11,687 bases of DNA from an uncultured Bacilli bacterium (GTDB lineage: Bacteria > Bacillota_I > Bacilli_A > RF39 > UBA660). Positions 5,478 to 11,687 of the stretch are shown piece by piece (the stretch's first letter is position 1; every line of letters begins with the position of its first letter). The translations under genes and the position numbers were made by a program. The DNA is taken from contig CANQFX010000037.1 in NCBI GenBank assembly GCA_947600015.1, positions 1-11,687 on the forward strand. Reading direction: 5' to 3'. The notes below the pieces were generated by a model. The model was not told the DNA's origin. It worked only from the letters and a program-made list of their open reading frames with translations, and searched no databases.

Positions 5478-7184
5478 TTAACGTACTTTTTGTTTTGCCT
5501 TTTTCTTTTTTAATTTTACCACGACTGTGGTACTTGTTCCCATCAATGCAACGCCTAATGCATAATATCCATATAATTTATAATCTCTTCTTTCAAAGTC
5601 TTTTATTTCATTTTCTCCTTGCTCTTCCATCATTCCATCTTTATAATCGATTAAACTAAAATCGATATCTAAGTGTCCTTTTTCATTCCCTGCTCCTGCA
5701 TGTACTGCACTATCTGTTGATTGCACCATTGCGGGGTTGATCTGTTCATCTTCTAAATAAGAAGATGGCCTTACTTGATTTAATTCAATATCGTATTTTT
5801 CTCCCGAATATTGTTCTCCTCCTGCTATCCAAAGTTCTAATTTATCTGCCAAATCATAATCTACACAGTTTTGGAGAAAATAAAAGGTTTCTTTATTACA
5901 ATATAATCCTGGAGTATATCCAGCAGAGAGAATCGTATTTGTCCAAATATCTAGCATTTCTTTTACATAATCACTCGTGAATATGTCTTTTAAATCTACA
6001 TTTGCTTCTATATCAAAATAAACTGGGTATTCAATCTTTTTATTTTTTAGCATTTCTACGGTAAAATTTGCTTGGGCTTGTTGCTTTTCTGTAAAATCAT
6101 TAATATCTTCACAATTTCTAGTATCATAATCATTATAGCAATATGCTCCCATAGGAATATTATTTAAATTACAATTTTTAGCATTATTTTCAAAACAAGG
6201 ATCTAGGGCTAAGCCGCGATTACACTTTGCAATAATAAATTCAAAGTTGGTATTCAATTCCTCCCAATTCATACTATTTCCTTGTGCATAAGATAAATCA
6301 CAGCCTCGTAATGGTTCTTCTAACCTCTTATATTGTTGATTTGTTTTTTGGGCAATCAAGGAAGGAATACGAATGGCTTGTCCTGCTTTTAAGTCCTTCT
6401 TTTTTATCTCATTAAAATCCAATAACTCATTTACACTCATTCCATACTTCAAAGCGATATCTGTAATATCTTCTACTTGTTCTAAGATACAAGTACTATC
6501 ATCTACAAAATTATCTGCATTATTTAAATCTTTTGTTTCTATCACGGTTGATAAATCTTTTGTCTTTCTGATATTTCCCTCTAAGTCTTTATAAATATGA
6601 TATACACCATCATATTTAATTTCATCGGAGTCCATCACTAAAAAAGCATCATAGTCTGCGATTTTACAATACTCTTTTACACGACATAAGTTTTTATCTG
6701 TTCCATAAATTCCTACATAAATATGATTAGCAGAACATTTTTCAAGATATGTTTTTATCAGTTTCGTTTTATTTTCTACATTTAAATTATCATTTGTAAT
6801 AATTTGATTAATATCTAAATAGACAGGTAAATCAAGTTTATTATCTCTTATGATTGATTTGGTATATTCAACATCATCATAAATATCATTTTCTTTTTCG
6901 GCATTAGAAGAAATGATCACTCCTAATGAAATATCTTTTTTATTGCAATATTTCATTTTAGACTCTTGATAATGTACTCCTACTTTTTTATGATTTCCAA
7001 TATCTAAGATAACAAATTCATCTTCATCCATTCTAATTGCATTTATCATTCCTAAATCATCATATCCCGTTTCTTCTTTCACTGCATTATCTTCTGCATA
7101 AATTGAGGCAGGTGGTGTAGTTAGAGATATTCCACTAATCGTTAATAGTGCATATAACCATTTTTTATTCACTCTTATTTTCAT
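5478..7184 (-). CDS. Secreted, membrane-anchored GH25 (degenerate)-LysM-GH25 muramidase-like protein
   Basis: The 568-residue protein starts with a Sec-type signal peptide (KK then a hydrophobic core, likely cleavage near A30). Residues about 55-200 look like a decayed GH25 domain: the motif where GH25 enzymes have DxE reads YLDIN (D124, N126), so the catalytic Glu is gone. A LysM domain follows (about 231-275, ending AGQAIRIPS), which binds N-acetylglucosamine polymers. Residues about 293-517 are a second GH25 domain with the catalytic set retained: D296 (GCDLS), D391/E393 (YFDIE) and the terminal D506/D508 (HLDIDFS). A C-terminal hydrophobic helix (about 537-556) and a KKKK tail anchor it in the membrane; there is no LPxTG motif. 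It would act on peptidoglycan glycan strands outside the cell. AAGGGGGAAAG before the ATG is a strong ribosome site. It has its own promoter and interrupts the usual truA-rplM neighbourhood. Confidence 0.82.
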   Translation of the reverse strand: MKIRVNKKWLYALLTISGISLTTPPASIYAEDNAVKEETGYDDLGMINAIRMDEDEFVILDIGNHKKVGVHYQESKMKYCNKKDISLGVIISSNAEKENDIYDDVEYTKSIIRDNKLDLPVYLDINQIITNDNLNVENKTKLIKTYLEKCSANHIYVGIYGTDKNLCRVKEYCKIADYDAFLVMDSDEIKYDGVYHIYKDLEGNIRKTKDLSTVIETKDLNNADNFVDDSTCILEQVEDITDIALKYGMSVNELLDFNEIKKKDLKAGQAIRIPSLIAQKTNQQYKRLEEPLRGCDLSYAQGNSMNWEELNTNFEFIIAKCNRGLALDPCFENNAKNCNLNNIPMGAYCYNDYDTRNCEDINDFTEKQQAQANFTVEMLKNKKIEYPVYFDIEANVDLKDIFTSDYVKEMLDIWTNTILSAGYTPGLYCNKETFYFLQNCVDYDLADKLELWIAGGEQYSGEKYDIELNQVRPSSYLEDEQINPAMVQSTDSAVHAGAGNEKGHLDIDFSLIDYKDGMMEEQGENEIKDFERRDYKLYGYYALGVALMGTSTTVVVKLKKKKAKQKVR

Positions 7185-7211
7185 TTTTCTTTCCCCCTTA
7201 AAAGTTGTTTT

Positions 7212-7240
7212 ATTATACTATATTTTTTGTATTTTGTCTA
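7212..7240 (-). promoter_or_regulatory. Promoter of the GH25-LysM gene
   Basis: TAGACA (7240-7235), 17 bp, then perfect TATAAT (7217-7212), about 28 nt before the ATG. This indicates independent, probably constitutive, expression. Confidence 0.85.
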
Positions 7241-7252
7241 TCTATTTCAAAT

Positions 7253-7284
7253 AAAAAAATGTCTTTTCTTCTTGAAAAACACTT
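7253..7284 (-). terminator. Probable intrinsic terminator of truA
   Basis: On the minus strand a hairpin of about ten pairs with one bulged G (roughly 7282-7271 with 7268-7259) follows directly after the truA stop and ends in seven T residues (7259-7253). The stem is AT-rich. Confidence 0.6.
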
Positions 7285-7286
7285 TT

Positions 7287-8018
7287 TTAAAACTCTATTT
7301 TCATTAAACATAGACCTTCTGGAGGAGCCGTTTTACCAAAGCGACTACGGTCTTTACTCTCTAATATTTTTTCCACATCTTTTGTGGATATTTTATCTTC
7401 TCCGACTTGAATCAATAATCCTACCATATTTCGTACTTGATATCTTAAAAAACCATTGCCCTCAAAAGTAATTACTAATTTTTCTTTTTTCTGTTCTATC
7501 TTAATAGAAAAAATAGTTCGGATACAATTTTCCTTTTCTTTACTTTCCGTTACAAAAGCACGAAAATCATGCTCTCCAATAAAAATTTTACTTGCTTCTT
7601 TTATTTTTTCTATATTTAGTTGGTGATTATATTGAAAAACATAATTTCGTTCTATAGGATTATATTCTCCTAAATTAATGCAATATTGATATATTTTTCT
7701 TTTGGCATAATATCTTGCATGAAAGTCATTAGGAACAATCTTTGTATCAATAACATAAATATCGTCTGGTAAATTACTGTTCATGGCACGTTTTAATTTC
7801 TTTTCAGTAATAGAAACATCAATATCTGCATGTCCATATTGCATTAGAGCATGTACTCCTTTATCTGTTCTTCCCGTTGCGGTAATGGTTGTTTTTTTTC
7901 CATTATTGATTTTAGTTAAGGCATCTTCTAATCTTTTTTGAATCGTATCTAAATTTTTTTGAATTTGAAATCCAGCATATGCTGATCCATCATAAGAAAA
8001 TTTAATTAAAAATCTCAT
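7287..8018 (-). CDS. truA: tRNA pseudouridine(38-40) synthase
   Basis: TruA converts uridines 38-40 of the tRNA anticodon stem to pseudouridine. The protein starts MRFLIKFSYDGSAYAGFQ and carries the catalytic motif TGRTDKGVHA with Asp52. Other family segments are LNSLP-like MNSNLPDDI, DFHARY, FLRYQVRNMVG and the C-terminal APPEGLCLMKIEF. I chose the ATG at 8018 because the homologous N-terminus begins here and AAGGAGG lies 5 nt upstream; an upstream in-frame GTG at 8036 would place the Shine-Dalgarno inside the gene. That gives 243 residues, normal for TruA. It lies 35 nt after the ecfA2-like gene, with no ecfT between. DnaA-box-like inverted pairs lie just before the start and near the 3' end. 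Confidence 0.96.
   Translation of the reverse strand: MRFLIKFSYDGSAYAGFQIQKNLDTIQKRLEDALTKINNGKKTTITATGRTDKGVHALMQYGHADIDVSITEKKLKRAMNSNLPDDIYVIDTKIVPNDFHARYYAKRKIYQYCINLGEYNPIERNYVFQYNHQLNIEKIKEASKIFIGEHDFRAFVTESKEKENCIRTIFSIKIEQKKEKLVITFEGNGFLRYQVRNMVGLLIQVGEDKISTKDVEKILESKDRSRFGKTAPPEGLCLMKIEF
7369..7391. other. Inverted pair of DnaA-box-like 9-mers inside truA
   Basis: TTTTCCACA (7369-7377) and, on the other strand, ATATCCACA (7391-7383) are separated by 5 bp. The first fits TTWTNCACA; the second has one mismatch. The pair lies in the 3' part of truA and may reflect coding constraint alone. Confidence 0.35.
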
Positions 8019-8028
8019 TGCATCCTCC

Positions 8029-8051
8029 TTTTCCACAAGTTCTGTGGATAA
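8029..8051. other. Inverted pair of DnaA-box consensus 9-mers before truA, also an RNA hairpin
   Basis: TTTTCCACA (8029-8037) and, on the other strand, TTATCCACA (8051-8043) are 5 bp apart. Both fit TTWTNCACA, and the second equals the classical DnaA box. In RNA the same bases form a 6-bp hairpin TCCACA/TGTGGA ending just before the truA Shine-Dalgarno, so either a DNA-binding site or a translational hairpin is possible. Confidence 0.45.
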
Positions 8052-8053
8052 AA

Positions 8054-8839
8054 CTATGACACATGTTTATAAATATCTTTCATGATATCGCGTACATCTT
8101 TGTGATAATCTATTTTTATTTTTTTCTTTCTAGCAATTGTACTAAATTTTACAATCTCTGGAACCTCAAAATTATTTGCTTCTAATTCTTCTGTTTTTAA
8201 ATAAATTTCAGTAGGATGTCCGATTAAATAGATCTTTTTTTCTTTTAATAAAATCATCTCATCCATATAACTATATAAAATATTACTATCATTGGTTGTT
8301 ACTATGATTGTTTTTTGGTATTGATCCTTTAACCTCTGAAATAAACGAATTCGTTTTTTTTCATTTTCTTTATCGAGTCCTTCAAAGGCATCTTCTATTA
8401 ATATGATGTCAGGATTCGATAAAAGTCCAATTGCGAGTGTTACTTTCTTTTTCTCACTACTGGATAAAGTATTGATATCTCTTTTGAGATAACTAGGGGA
8501 AAGCCCTACAATGCGCAAGGAGTCTCTCATCTTTTTTTCTTTGTTTTTTATCGTTATGTTTTCTTTCTCAATCTTTTCTTGCATTATTTTTTCTATTATA
8601 GATAAAAAATAAGGATAATTATTTTTTTCTTTAATATAACTTATTTTTTTTCGATATTTTAAAATATTTTCTGAGGTTATTTTTTCTGTTCCTACTTTAA
8701 CAATTCCTTTTCCTAATTTTTTCAAAGAAAGAATCTCTAATAATTTATTTTTATCTTCTCCCATGATTCCTATTAATTTATTTTCTTCTAGTTTTATATT
8801 TAGATTCCATTCATCATATTGATAGTTTTTCATTTCCAT
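8054..8839 (-). CDS. EcfA2-like ECF transporter ATPase, catalytically degenerate
   Basis: The 261-residue protein is recognisable as an ECF-type ABC ATPase by fold order and by its C-terminal region (FEVPEIVKFSTIARKKKIKI, about 224-243), which matches EcfA2, and by its position. Nearly every catalytic motif is altered. Walker A is GIMGEDKNK (24-32; the GK[ST] has become DKN), the signature is LSSSE (125-129) instead of LSGGQ, Walker B reads IILIEDAFEGLD (145-156; DE has become ED), and the switch His is replaced in VTTND (180-184). EcfA2 normally pairs with EcfA1 to power uptake of vitamins or metals through EcfT and S-components. The ATG at 8839 has GGTGG 7 nt upstream; an ATG at 8833 forms a classical ATGA overlap with the ecfA1-like stop and is equally possible. 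Identity as an ECF ATPase is likely; activity is doubtful. Confidence 0.75.
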   Translation of the reverse strand: MEMKNYQYDEWNLNIKLEENKLIGIMGEDKNKLLEILSLKKLGKGIVKVGTEKITSENILKYRKKISYIKEKNNYPYFLSIIEKIMQEKIEKENITIKNKEKKMRDSLRIVGLSPSYLKRDINTLSSSEKKKVTLAIGLLSNPDIILIEDAFEGLDKENEKKRIRLFQRLKDQYQKTIIVTTNDSNILYSYMDEMILLKEKKIYLIGHPTEIYLKTEELEANNFEVPEIVKFSTIARKKKIKIDYHKDVRDIMKDIYKHVS

Positions 8840-9579
8840 AATAATTCCACCATTTTATTAATATTTAACTCTGTTTCTTTTAATAAATTGTAATCTTTTA
8901 ATTTTACTGATAGATCTATCATAAAAGGAAGATTTAATCCAGCTTTATTAATGATATTATCTTTTTCTAATACTTCTAATGGTACCCCTTGTAAAAGAAT
9001 TTCATTATTCTTTAATATATATAAATATTCTCCTATTAAACTATCCTCTAAAATATGGGTTGTCATAACAACCGTACTTTTTTCTTGGATTTGATATTTT
9101 TGAATTTCTTCTAATATTTCTTTTCGTTCTGCTCTTGAAAAAGGAGTCGTAATACAGTCTAGTAATAAAATCTTTGGTTTTTTTAGTATCGCAAGTGCTA
9201 GTTGTAGGCGAATTTTATTCTTCCTATCGAATTGGTTTGGATCTTCTTTTTCTAGTTTTGTTAATTTCCATTGTTTTATCGTATTTTTGTATATTGTCTT
9301 TTGTTCTTCTAAAGAAAATTCTGTTCCTTCTAAATAAAGTTCTATTTCTTCTTTTATCGTATTCATTGTAAAAACAATTTCTTCTGGAATTACTGTTTTT
9401 ATTGTAAAAGTAGGAAATTCTTTTTTTATTTTTTCTTCTAAAATTCTGATTAATGTCGTCTTACCACAGTTATTTGGACCAGAAATGGTTGTGAAGGTAT
9501 TCTGGGGAAAAGAAATTTCAAAATCTAGCCATACATTAGAAAAATTAATATTCTTTATTTCTAACATTTCTTTTTCCAT
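8830..9579 (-). CDS. EcfA1-like ECF transporter ATPase, partly degenerate
   Basis: The 249-residue ABC ATPase keeps a good Walker A, GPNNCGKTT (34-42), and the switch histidine in TTH175. The signature region reads FDRKNKIRL (about 117-125) in place of LSGGQxxR, and Walker B is KILLLDC (136-142), so the catalytic Glu after D141 is Cys. The C-terminal element NKAGLNLPFMIDLSVKLK (211-228) is typical of EcfA1. With the neighbouring EcfA2-like subunit it would form the cytoplasmic ATPase of an energy-coupling-factor transporter. The start has GGAGG 7 nt upstream. Its own promoter lies inside the terminator of the preceding dehydrogenase gene. The stop TGA overlaps the EcfA2-like ATG at 8833, showing tight coupling. 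Family assignment is fairly firm; normal hydrolysis seems unlikely. Confidence 0.78.
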   Translation of the reverse strand: MEKEMLEIKNINFSNVWLDFEISFPQNTFTTISGPNNCGKTTLIRILEEKIKKEFPTFTIKTVIPEEIVFTMNTIKEEIELYLEGTEFSLEEQKTIYKNTIKQWKLTKLEKEDPNQFDRKNKIRLQLALAILKKPKILLLDCITTPFSRAERKEILEEIQKYQIQEKSTVVMTTHILEDSLIGEYLYILKNNEILLQGVPLEVLEKDNIINKAGLNLPFMIDLSVKLKDYNLLKETELNINKMVELLWK

Positions 9580-9602
9580 AGTTTTTCCTCCATACGTTTT
9601 TT

Positions 9603-9631
9603 ATTATATAATATCCGTTAAGAAAAGCCAA
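9603..9631 (-). promoter_or_regulatory. Promoter of the ecfA-like pair and truA
   Basis: TTGGCT (9631-9626), 17 bp, then TATAAT (9608-9603). The -35 lies in the 3' arm of the preceding terminator hairpin. Confidence 0.7.
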
Positions 9632-9645
9632 CGTTTAGTTGACTT
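9621..9645 (-). terminator. Terminator of the dehydrogenase gene, overlapping its stop codon
   Basis: AAGTCAAC (9645-9638) pairs with GTTGGCTT (9632-9625) with one G-T pair around a 5-nt loop that contains the TAA stop (9637-9635), followed by TTCTT. On the plus strand the same hairpin is followed by a better T-tract. Confidence 0.75.
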
Positions 9646-10387
9646 TTTTCTTTTGAATTCGATATATGATTCTGAGTAAAAAGCGATCGGATACGAAGCG
9701 AGAAAAGAATTTTGCACATTTCATTTTAAAACCAGGAATAATTAACATTTTATTTTTAAACATTTCATCAATGGCATATTTCGCTACATAACTACTTTTT
9801 AGTGGTTTAACTCCAAATTTTACGCCCGCTACAGTATTAAAATTGGTGTCCACAGGTCCTGGACATAATACAGAAATGTGAACGTTTGATTTTTTCTTTT
9901 TTTGTTCGTAGTAAATTGCTTCTGAAAGTTGGTATACATAAGACTTTGTCGCATAATATGTACTCATTAAGGGGCCTGGTTGAAATGCTGCAGAAGAAGC
10001 AACATTAAGAATATATCCTGAGTTTCTTGCCTCCATATCTTTTAAGAAAGATTTCGTTAAAATATGAACTGCTTTAATATTGGTATTAATCATTTCTAAT
10101 TCTTTATTTAACTCTGTTTTCGTAAATTCCCCAAAATCACCAAAACCAGCATTATTAATTAAAATATCAATATTTTCTTTTTTCGTTAATATATATAATT
10201 CTTTTACTTTTTGTTCATTGGATAAGTCTGCTACAACAATTGTGACTTTTGTGGGTAACATTTCTTGGATTTGCTCTAATTTTTCTTTATTTCTTGAAAC
10301 TAAAATCAGTTCATATTTTTGAAGTGCTAAATATTTGGCCATATCTAAGCCAATTCCTGATGATGCTCCTGTAATTAATGCTTTCAT
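9635..10387 (-). CDS. Short-chain dehydrogenase/reductase (SDR), classical type
   Basis: This 250-residue cytoplasmic NAD(P)-dependent oxidoreductase has all classical SDR motifs: TGASSGIG (6-13) for the dinucleotide, NNAG (about 78-81), an active-site Ser in VASSAAF (about 128-134), the catalytic YxxxK in YYATKSY (about 142-148) and CPGPVDT (about 172-178). An Arg in SRNKEK after the second strand suggests NADP(H) preference, which is inference. The substrate cannot be read; the C-terminal basic helix resembles YqjQ/DltE-like SDRs of Firmicutes that may act on lipid-like substrates. GAGGTGAG precedes the ATG. The gene is inserted between rplQ and the ecfA-like genes, which are usually adjacent, and carries its own promoter and terminator. 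Confidence 0.88.
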   Translation of the reverse strand: MKALITGASSGIGLDMAKYLALQKYELILVSRNKEKLEQIQEMLPTKVTIVVADLSNEQKVKELYILTKKENIDILINNAGFGDFGEFTKTELNKELEMINTNIKAVHILTKSFLKDMEARNSGYILNVASSAAFQPGPLMSTYYATKSYVYQLSEAIYYEQKKKKSNVHISVLCPGPVDTNFNTVAGVKFGVKPLKSSYVAKYAIDEMFKNKMLIIPGFKMKCAKFFSRFVSDRFLLRIIYRIQKKKVN

Positions 10388-10409
10388 TTTCTCACCTCTA
10401 TTACTTACT

Positions 10410-10415
10410 ATTATA
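10410..10415 (-). promoter_or_regulatory. Candidate -10 of the dehydrogenase promoter
   Basis: Perfect TATAAT about 22 nt before the ATG. The expected -35 position falls in the T-run of the rplQ terminator and fits poorly. Confidence 0.5.
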
Positions 10416-10426
10416 TAATAAATACC

Positions 10427-10449
10427 AAAAAAAAGACAGTTTCCTGTCT
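10427..10449 (-). terminator. Intrinsic terminator of rpoA-rplQ, overlapping the rplQ stop
   Basis: AGACAG (10449-10444) and CTGTCT (10439-10434) form a perfect stem with a GAAA tetraloop followed by eight T residues. The rplQ TAG (10450-10448) is partly in the stem. Confidence 0.9.
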
Positions 10450-10858
10450 ATTTTTCCTTCTTTGCTTCTTTTTTCGTAGCTTTTTTTTCTTTCTTTTCTT
10501 CTACTGGTTTTTCCTCATCTACTAATTTTAAGATTACCATTAGAGCATGATCGCCACGTCTTTCATCTAATTTTAAGATTTGTGTATATCCACCATTACG
10601 ATTTTCATAACGTTTTGCTAAATCATGGAAAATTTTATCGACTGCAGTTTTATCATTATGTAAAAATGCTAATGCTTTACGACGAGAAACTAAATCTCCT
10701 TTTTTACCATAAGTAATCATTTTTTCTACAAACTTACGAACTTCTTTGGCTCTTGTGTCTGTTGTCGTAATTTCCTCATCCATTACTACTTTTTTCGTCA
10801 TGGTTGCTAACATACTTCTTCTATGTTTATTATCTCTTCCTAATTTTCTATATGCCAT
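10448..10858 (-). CDS. rplQ: 50S ribosomal protein L17 (bL17)
   Basis: The 136-residue large-subunit protein shows the family N-terminus MAYRKLGRDNKHRRSML, the TTTDTRAKEVRKFVEKMITYGK region (about 32-53), and GGYTQILKLDERRGDHALM (about 88-106). After the conserved VILKLVD it carries a tail of about 20 residues made almost only of Lys, Glu and Ala (about 117-136), longer than in many bL17 proteins of about 120-128 residues. The ATG has GGAGG upstream. It follows rpoA by 19 nt, the standard bacterial order, and ends in its own terminator, so the neighbouring dehydrogenase is transcribed separately. Confidence 0.98.
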   Translation of the reverse strand: MAYRKLGRDNKHRRSMLATMTKKVVMDEEITTTDTRAKEVRKFVEKMITYGKKGDLVSRRKALAFLHNDKTAVDKIFHDLAKRYENRNGGYTQILKLDERRGDHALMVILKLVDEEKPVEEKKEKKATKKEAKKEK

Positions 10859-10877
10859 GGTTTTTCCTCCTTATCTC

Positions 10878-11687
10878 TTAATCATCATCTCGTAAAACTA
10901 AGCCCATTTCTCTGATCTTGTCTAATACTTCTTTTAATGATTTCTTTCCTAAATTGCGAATTTTCATCATATCAGATTCACTTTTATTTACAAGATCTTG
11001 TAATGTATGAATTCCTGCTCTTTTTAAACAATTGTATGCTCTTACAGAGAAATCTAAATCTTCAATTGAAGTTTCTAATGCTTTTACTTTTGGATCTTCT
11101 GTTTTCTCAATCATCATTCCACTTACGTCAGCAATAGAAGACAAGTCTGTTAATATTTCTAAGTGCTCAATTAAGATTCTAGATGCTAGGGCAATTGCTT
11201 CTTCTGGTTTTATTGAACCATTAGTCCATACATCTAAAATTAATTTATCATAACTCTCATCTTGTCCTACACGTGCATTTTCTACTTCATAAGATACACG
11301 TTCAATTGGAGAATAAAGAGAGTCAATGGCAATAATGCCAGTTTTCTTAATATCATATATTTTTTTATTTTCTTCACTTTTAACATATCCACGACCGTTT
11401 GTCACTGTCATTTCCATGTTGAAAGTTGCACCTTTGGCTAAGGTTGCAATTACTTTGTCTGGATTCATAATTTCAATATCAGCATCGTGCTCAATATCTC
11501 CAGCTGTAATTTCTCCTTCTTTGGTTGCATTAATACGAACTGTTTTTGCTTCGCTAGAATGATTTTTAAATACAACTCCTTTTAAATTCAAAATAATTGT
11601 TGTAACATCTTCATATACTCCATCGATTGTTTGAAATTCATGAAGAACTCCATCAATTTTAATACTACTAATAGCACTTCCTGGTAG
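10878..11687 (-). CDS. rpoA: RNA polymerase alpha subunit, 5' end beyond the window
   Basis: The open frame runs from the right edge to TAA at 10880-10878, about 269 residues; the family is about 310-330 long, so about 45 N-terminal residues are missing. The frame upstream of an internal TTG at 11591 still encodes alpha sequence (LPGSAISSIKIDGVLHEF), so that TTG is not the start. The N-terminal assembly domain is followed by a linker and the C-terminal domain (about the last 75 residues) with RAYNCLKRAGIHTLQDL and MMKIRNLGKKSLKEV, the helix-hairpin-helix surface that binds UP-element DNA and activators. It is the first visible gene of the block and continues upstream into what is normally the rpsM-rpsK-rpoA operon. 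Confidence 0.98.
   Translation of the reverse strand, partial: LPGSAISSIKIDGVLHEFQTIDGVYEDVTTIILNLKGVVFKNHSSEAKTVRINATKEGEITAGDIEHDADIEIMNPDKVIATLAKGATFNMEMTVTNGRGYVKSEENKKIYDIKKTGIIAIDSLYSPIERVSYEVENARVGQDESYDKLILDVWTNGSIKPEEAIALASRILIEHLEILTDLSSIADVSGMMIEKTEDPKVKALETSIEDLDFSVRAYNCLKRAGIHTLQDLVNKSESDMMKIRNLGKKSLKEVLDKIREMGLVLRDDD

Noticed and set aside
11589..11591. TTG at 11591 as the start of rpoA
   Set aside because: The frame continues to the window edge with clear alpha-subunit sequence, so this is an internal codon.
1..11687. CRISPR array, insertion sequence, toxin-antitoxin pair or defence island
   Set aside because: No regularly spaced repeats, transposase motifs, terminal inverted repeats or nuclease/effector domains were seen; nearly all sequence is housekeeping or cell-wall related.

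Overview
The window is AT-rich chromosomal DNA from a low-GC Firmicutes-type (Bacilli-like) bacterium, plausibly an uncultured gut lineage related to Erysipelotrichales or RF39; the taxonomic guess is inference. TGA is read as stop (the ecfA1-like gene ends in TGA overlapping the next ATG) and Trp is TGG, so the code is standard rather than the mycoplasma code. A secreted GH25 muramidase-like protein and an M23 endopeptidase suggest that the lineage has peptidoglycan. Apart from a ZIP transporter fragment at the left edge, every gene is on the minus strand.

Right half (11687 down to 4289): this is a rearranged version of the Firmicutes block rpoA-rplQ-ecfA1-ecfA2-ecfT-truA-rplM-rpsI. Here rpoA (5' end cut by the window) and rplQ are followed by an inserted short-chain dehydrogenase, then two degenerate ECF-type ATPases, then truA with no ecfT between them, then an inserted membrane-anchored LysM/GH25 protein, then rplM-rpsI. 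Most units have their own promoter and intrinsic terminator, packed so tightly that a stop codon, a terminator and the next promoter overlap.

Middle (4288 to 1433): two housekeeping genes sit under classical RNA attenuators. tyrS has a T-box leader with a UAC (Tyr) specifier and a terminator. metK has a SAM-I (S-box) riboswitch in which P1, antiterminator and terminator can all be read directly. MetK is unusually short (about 341 residues).

Left (1320 to 1): a translationally coupled holin/M23-endolysin pair stands alone with no other phage gene in view, convergent with the C-terminal end of a ZIP-family metal transporter.

The points most worth following up are the catalytically degraded ECF ATPase pair lacking ecfT, the GH25-LysM-GH25 protein whose first GH25 copy has lost its catalytic Glu, the isolated lysis cassette, the short MetK, and two equally spaced inverted pairs of DnaA-box-like 9-mers near the two ends of truA. 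I did not find a CRISPR array, IS element, tRNA or rRNA, and I see no complete new defence-type system.
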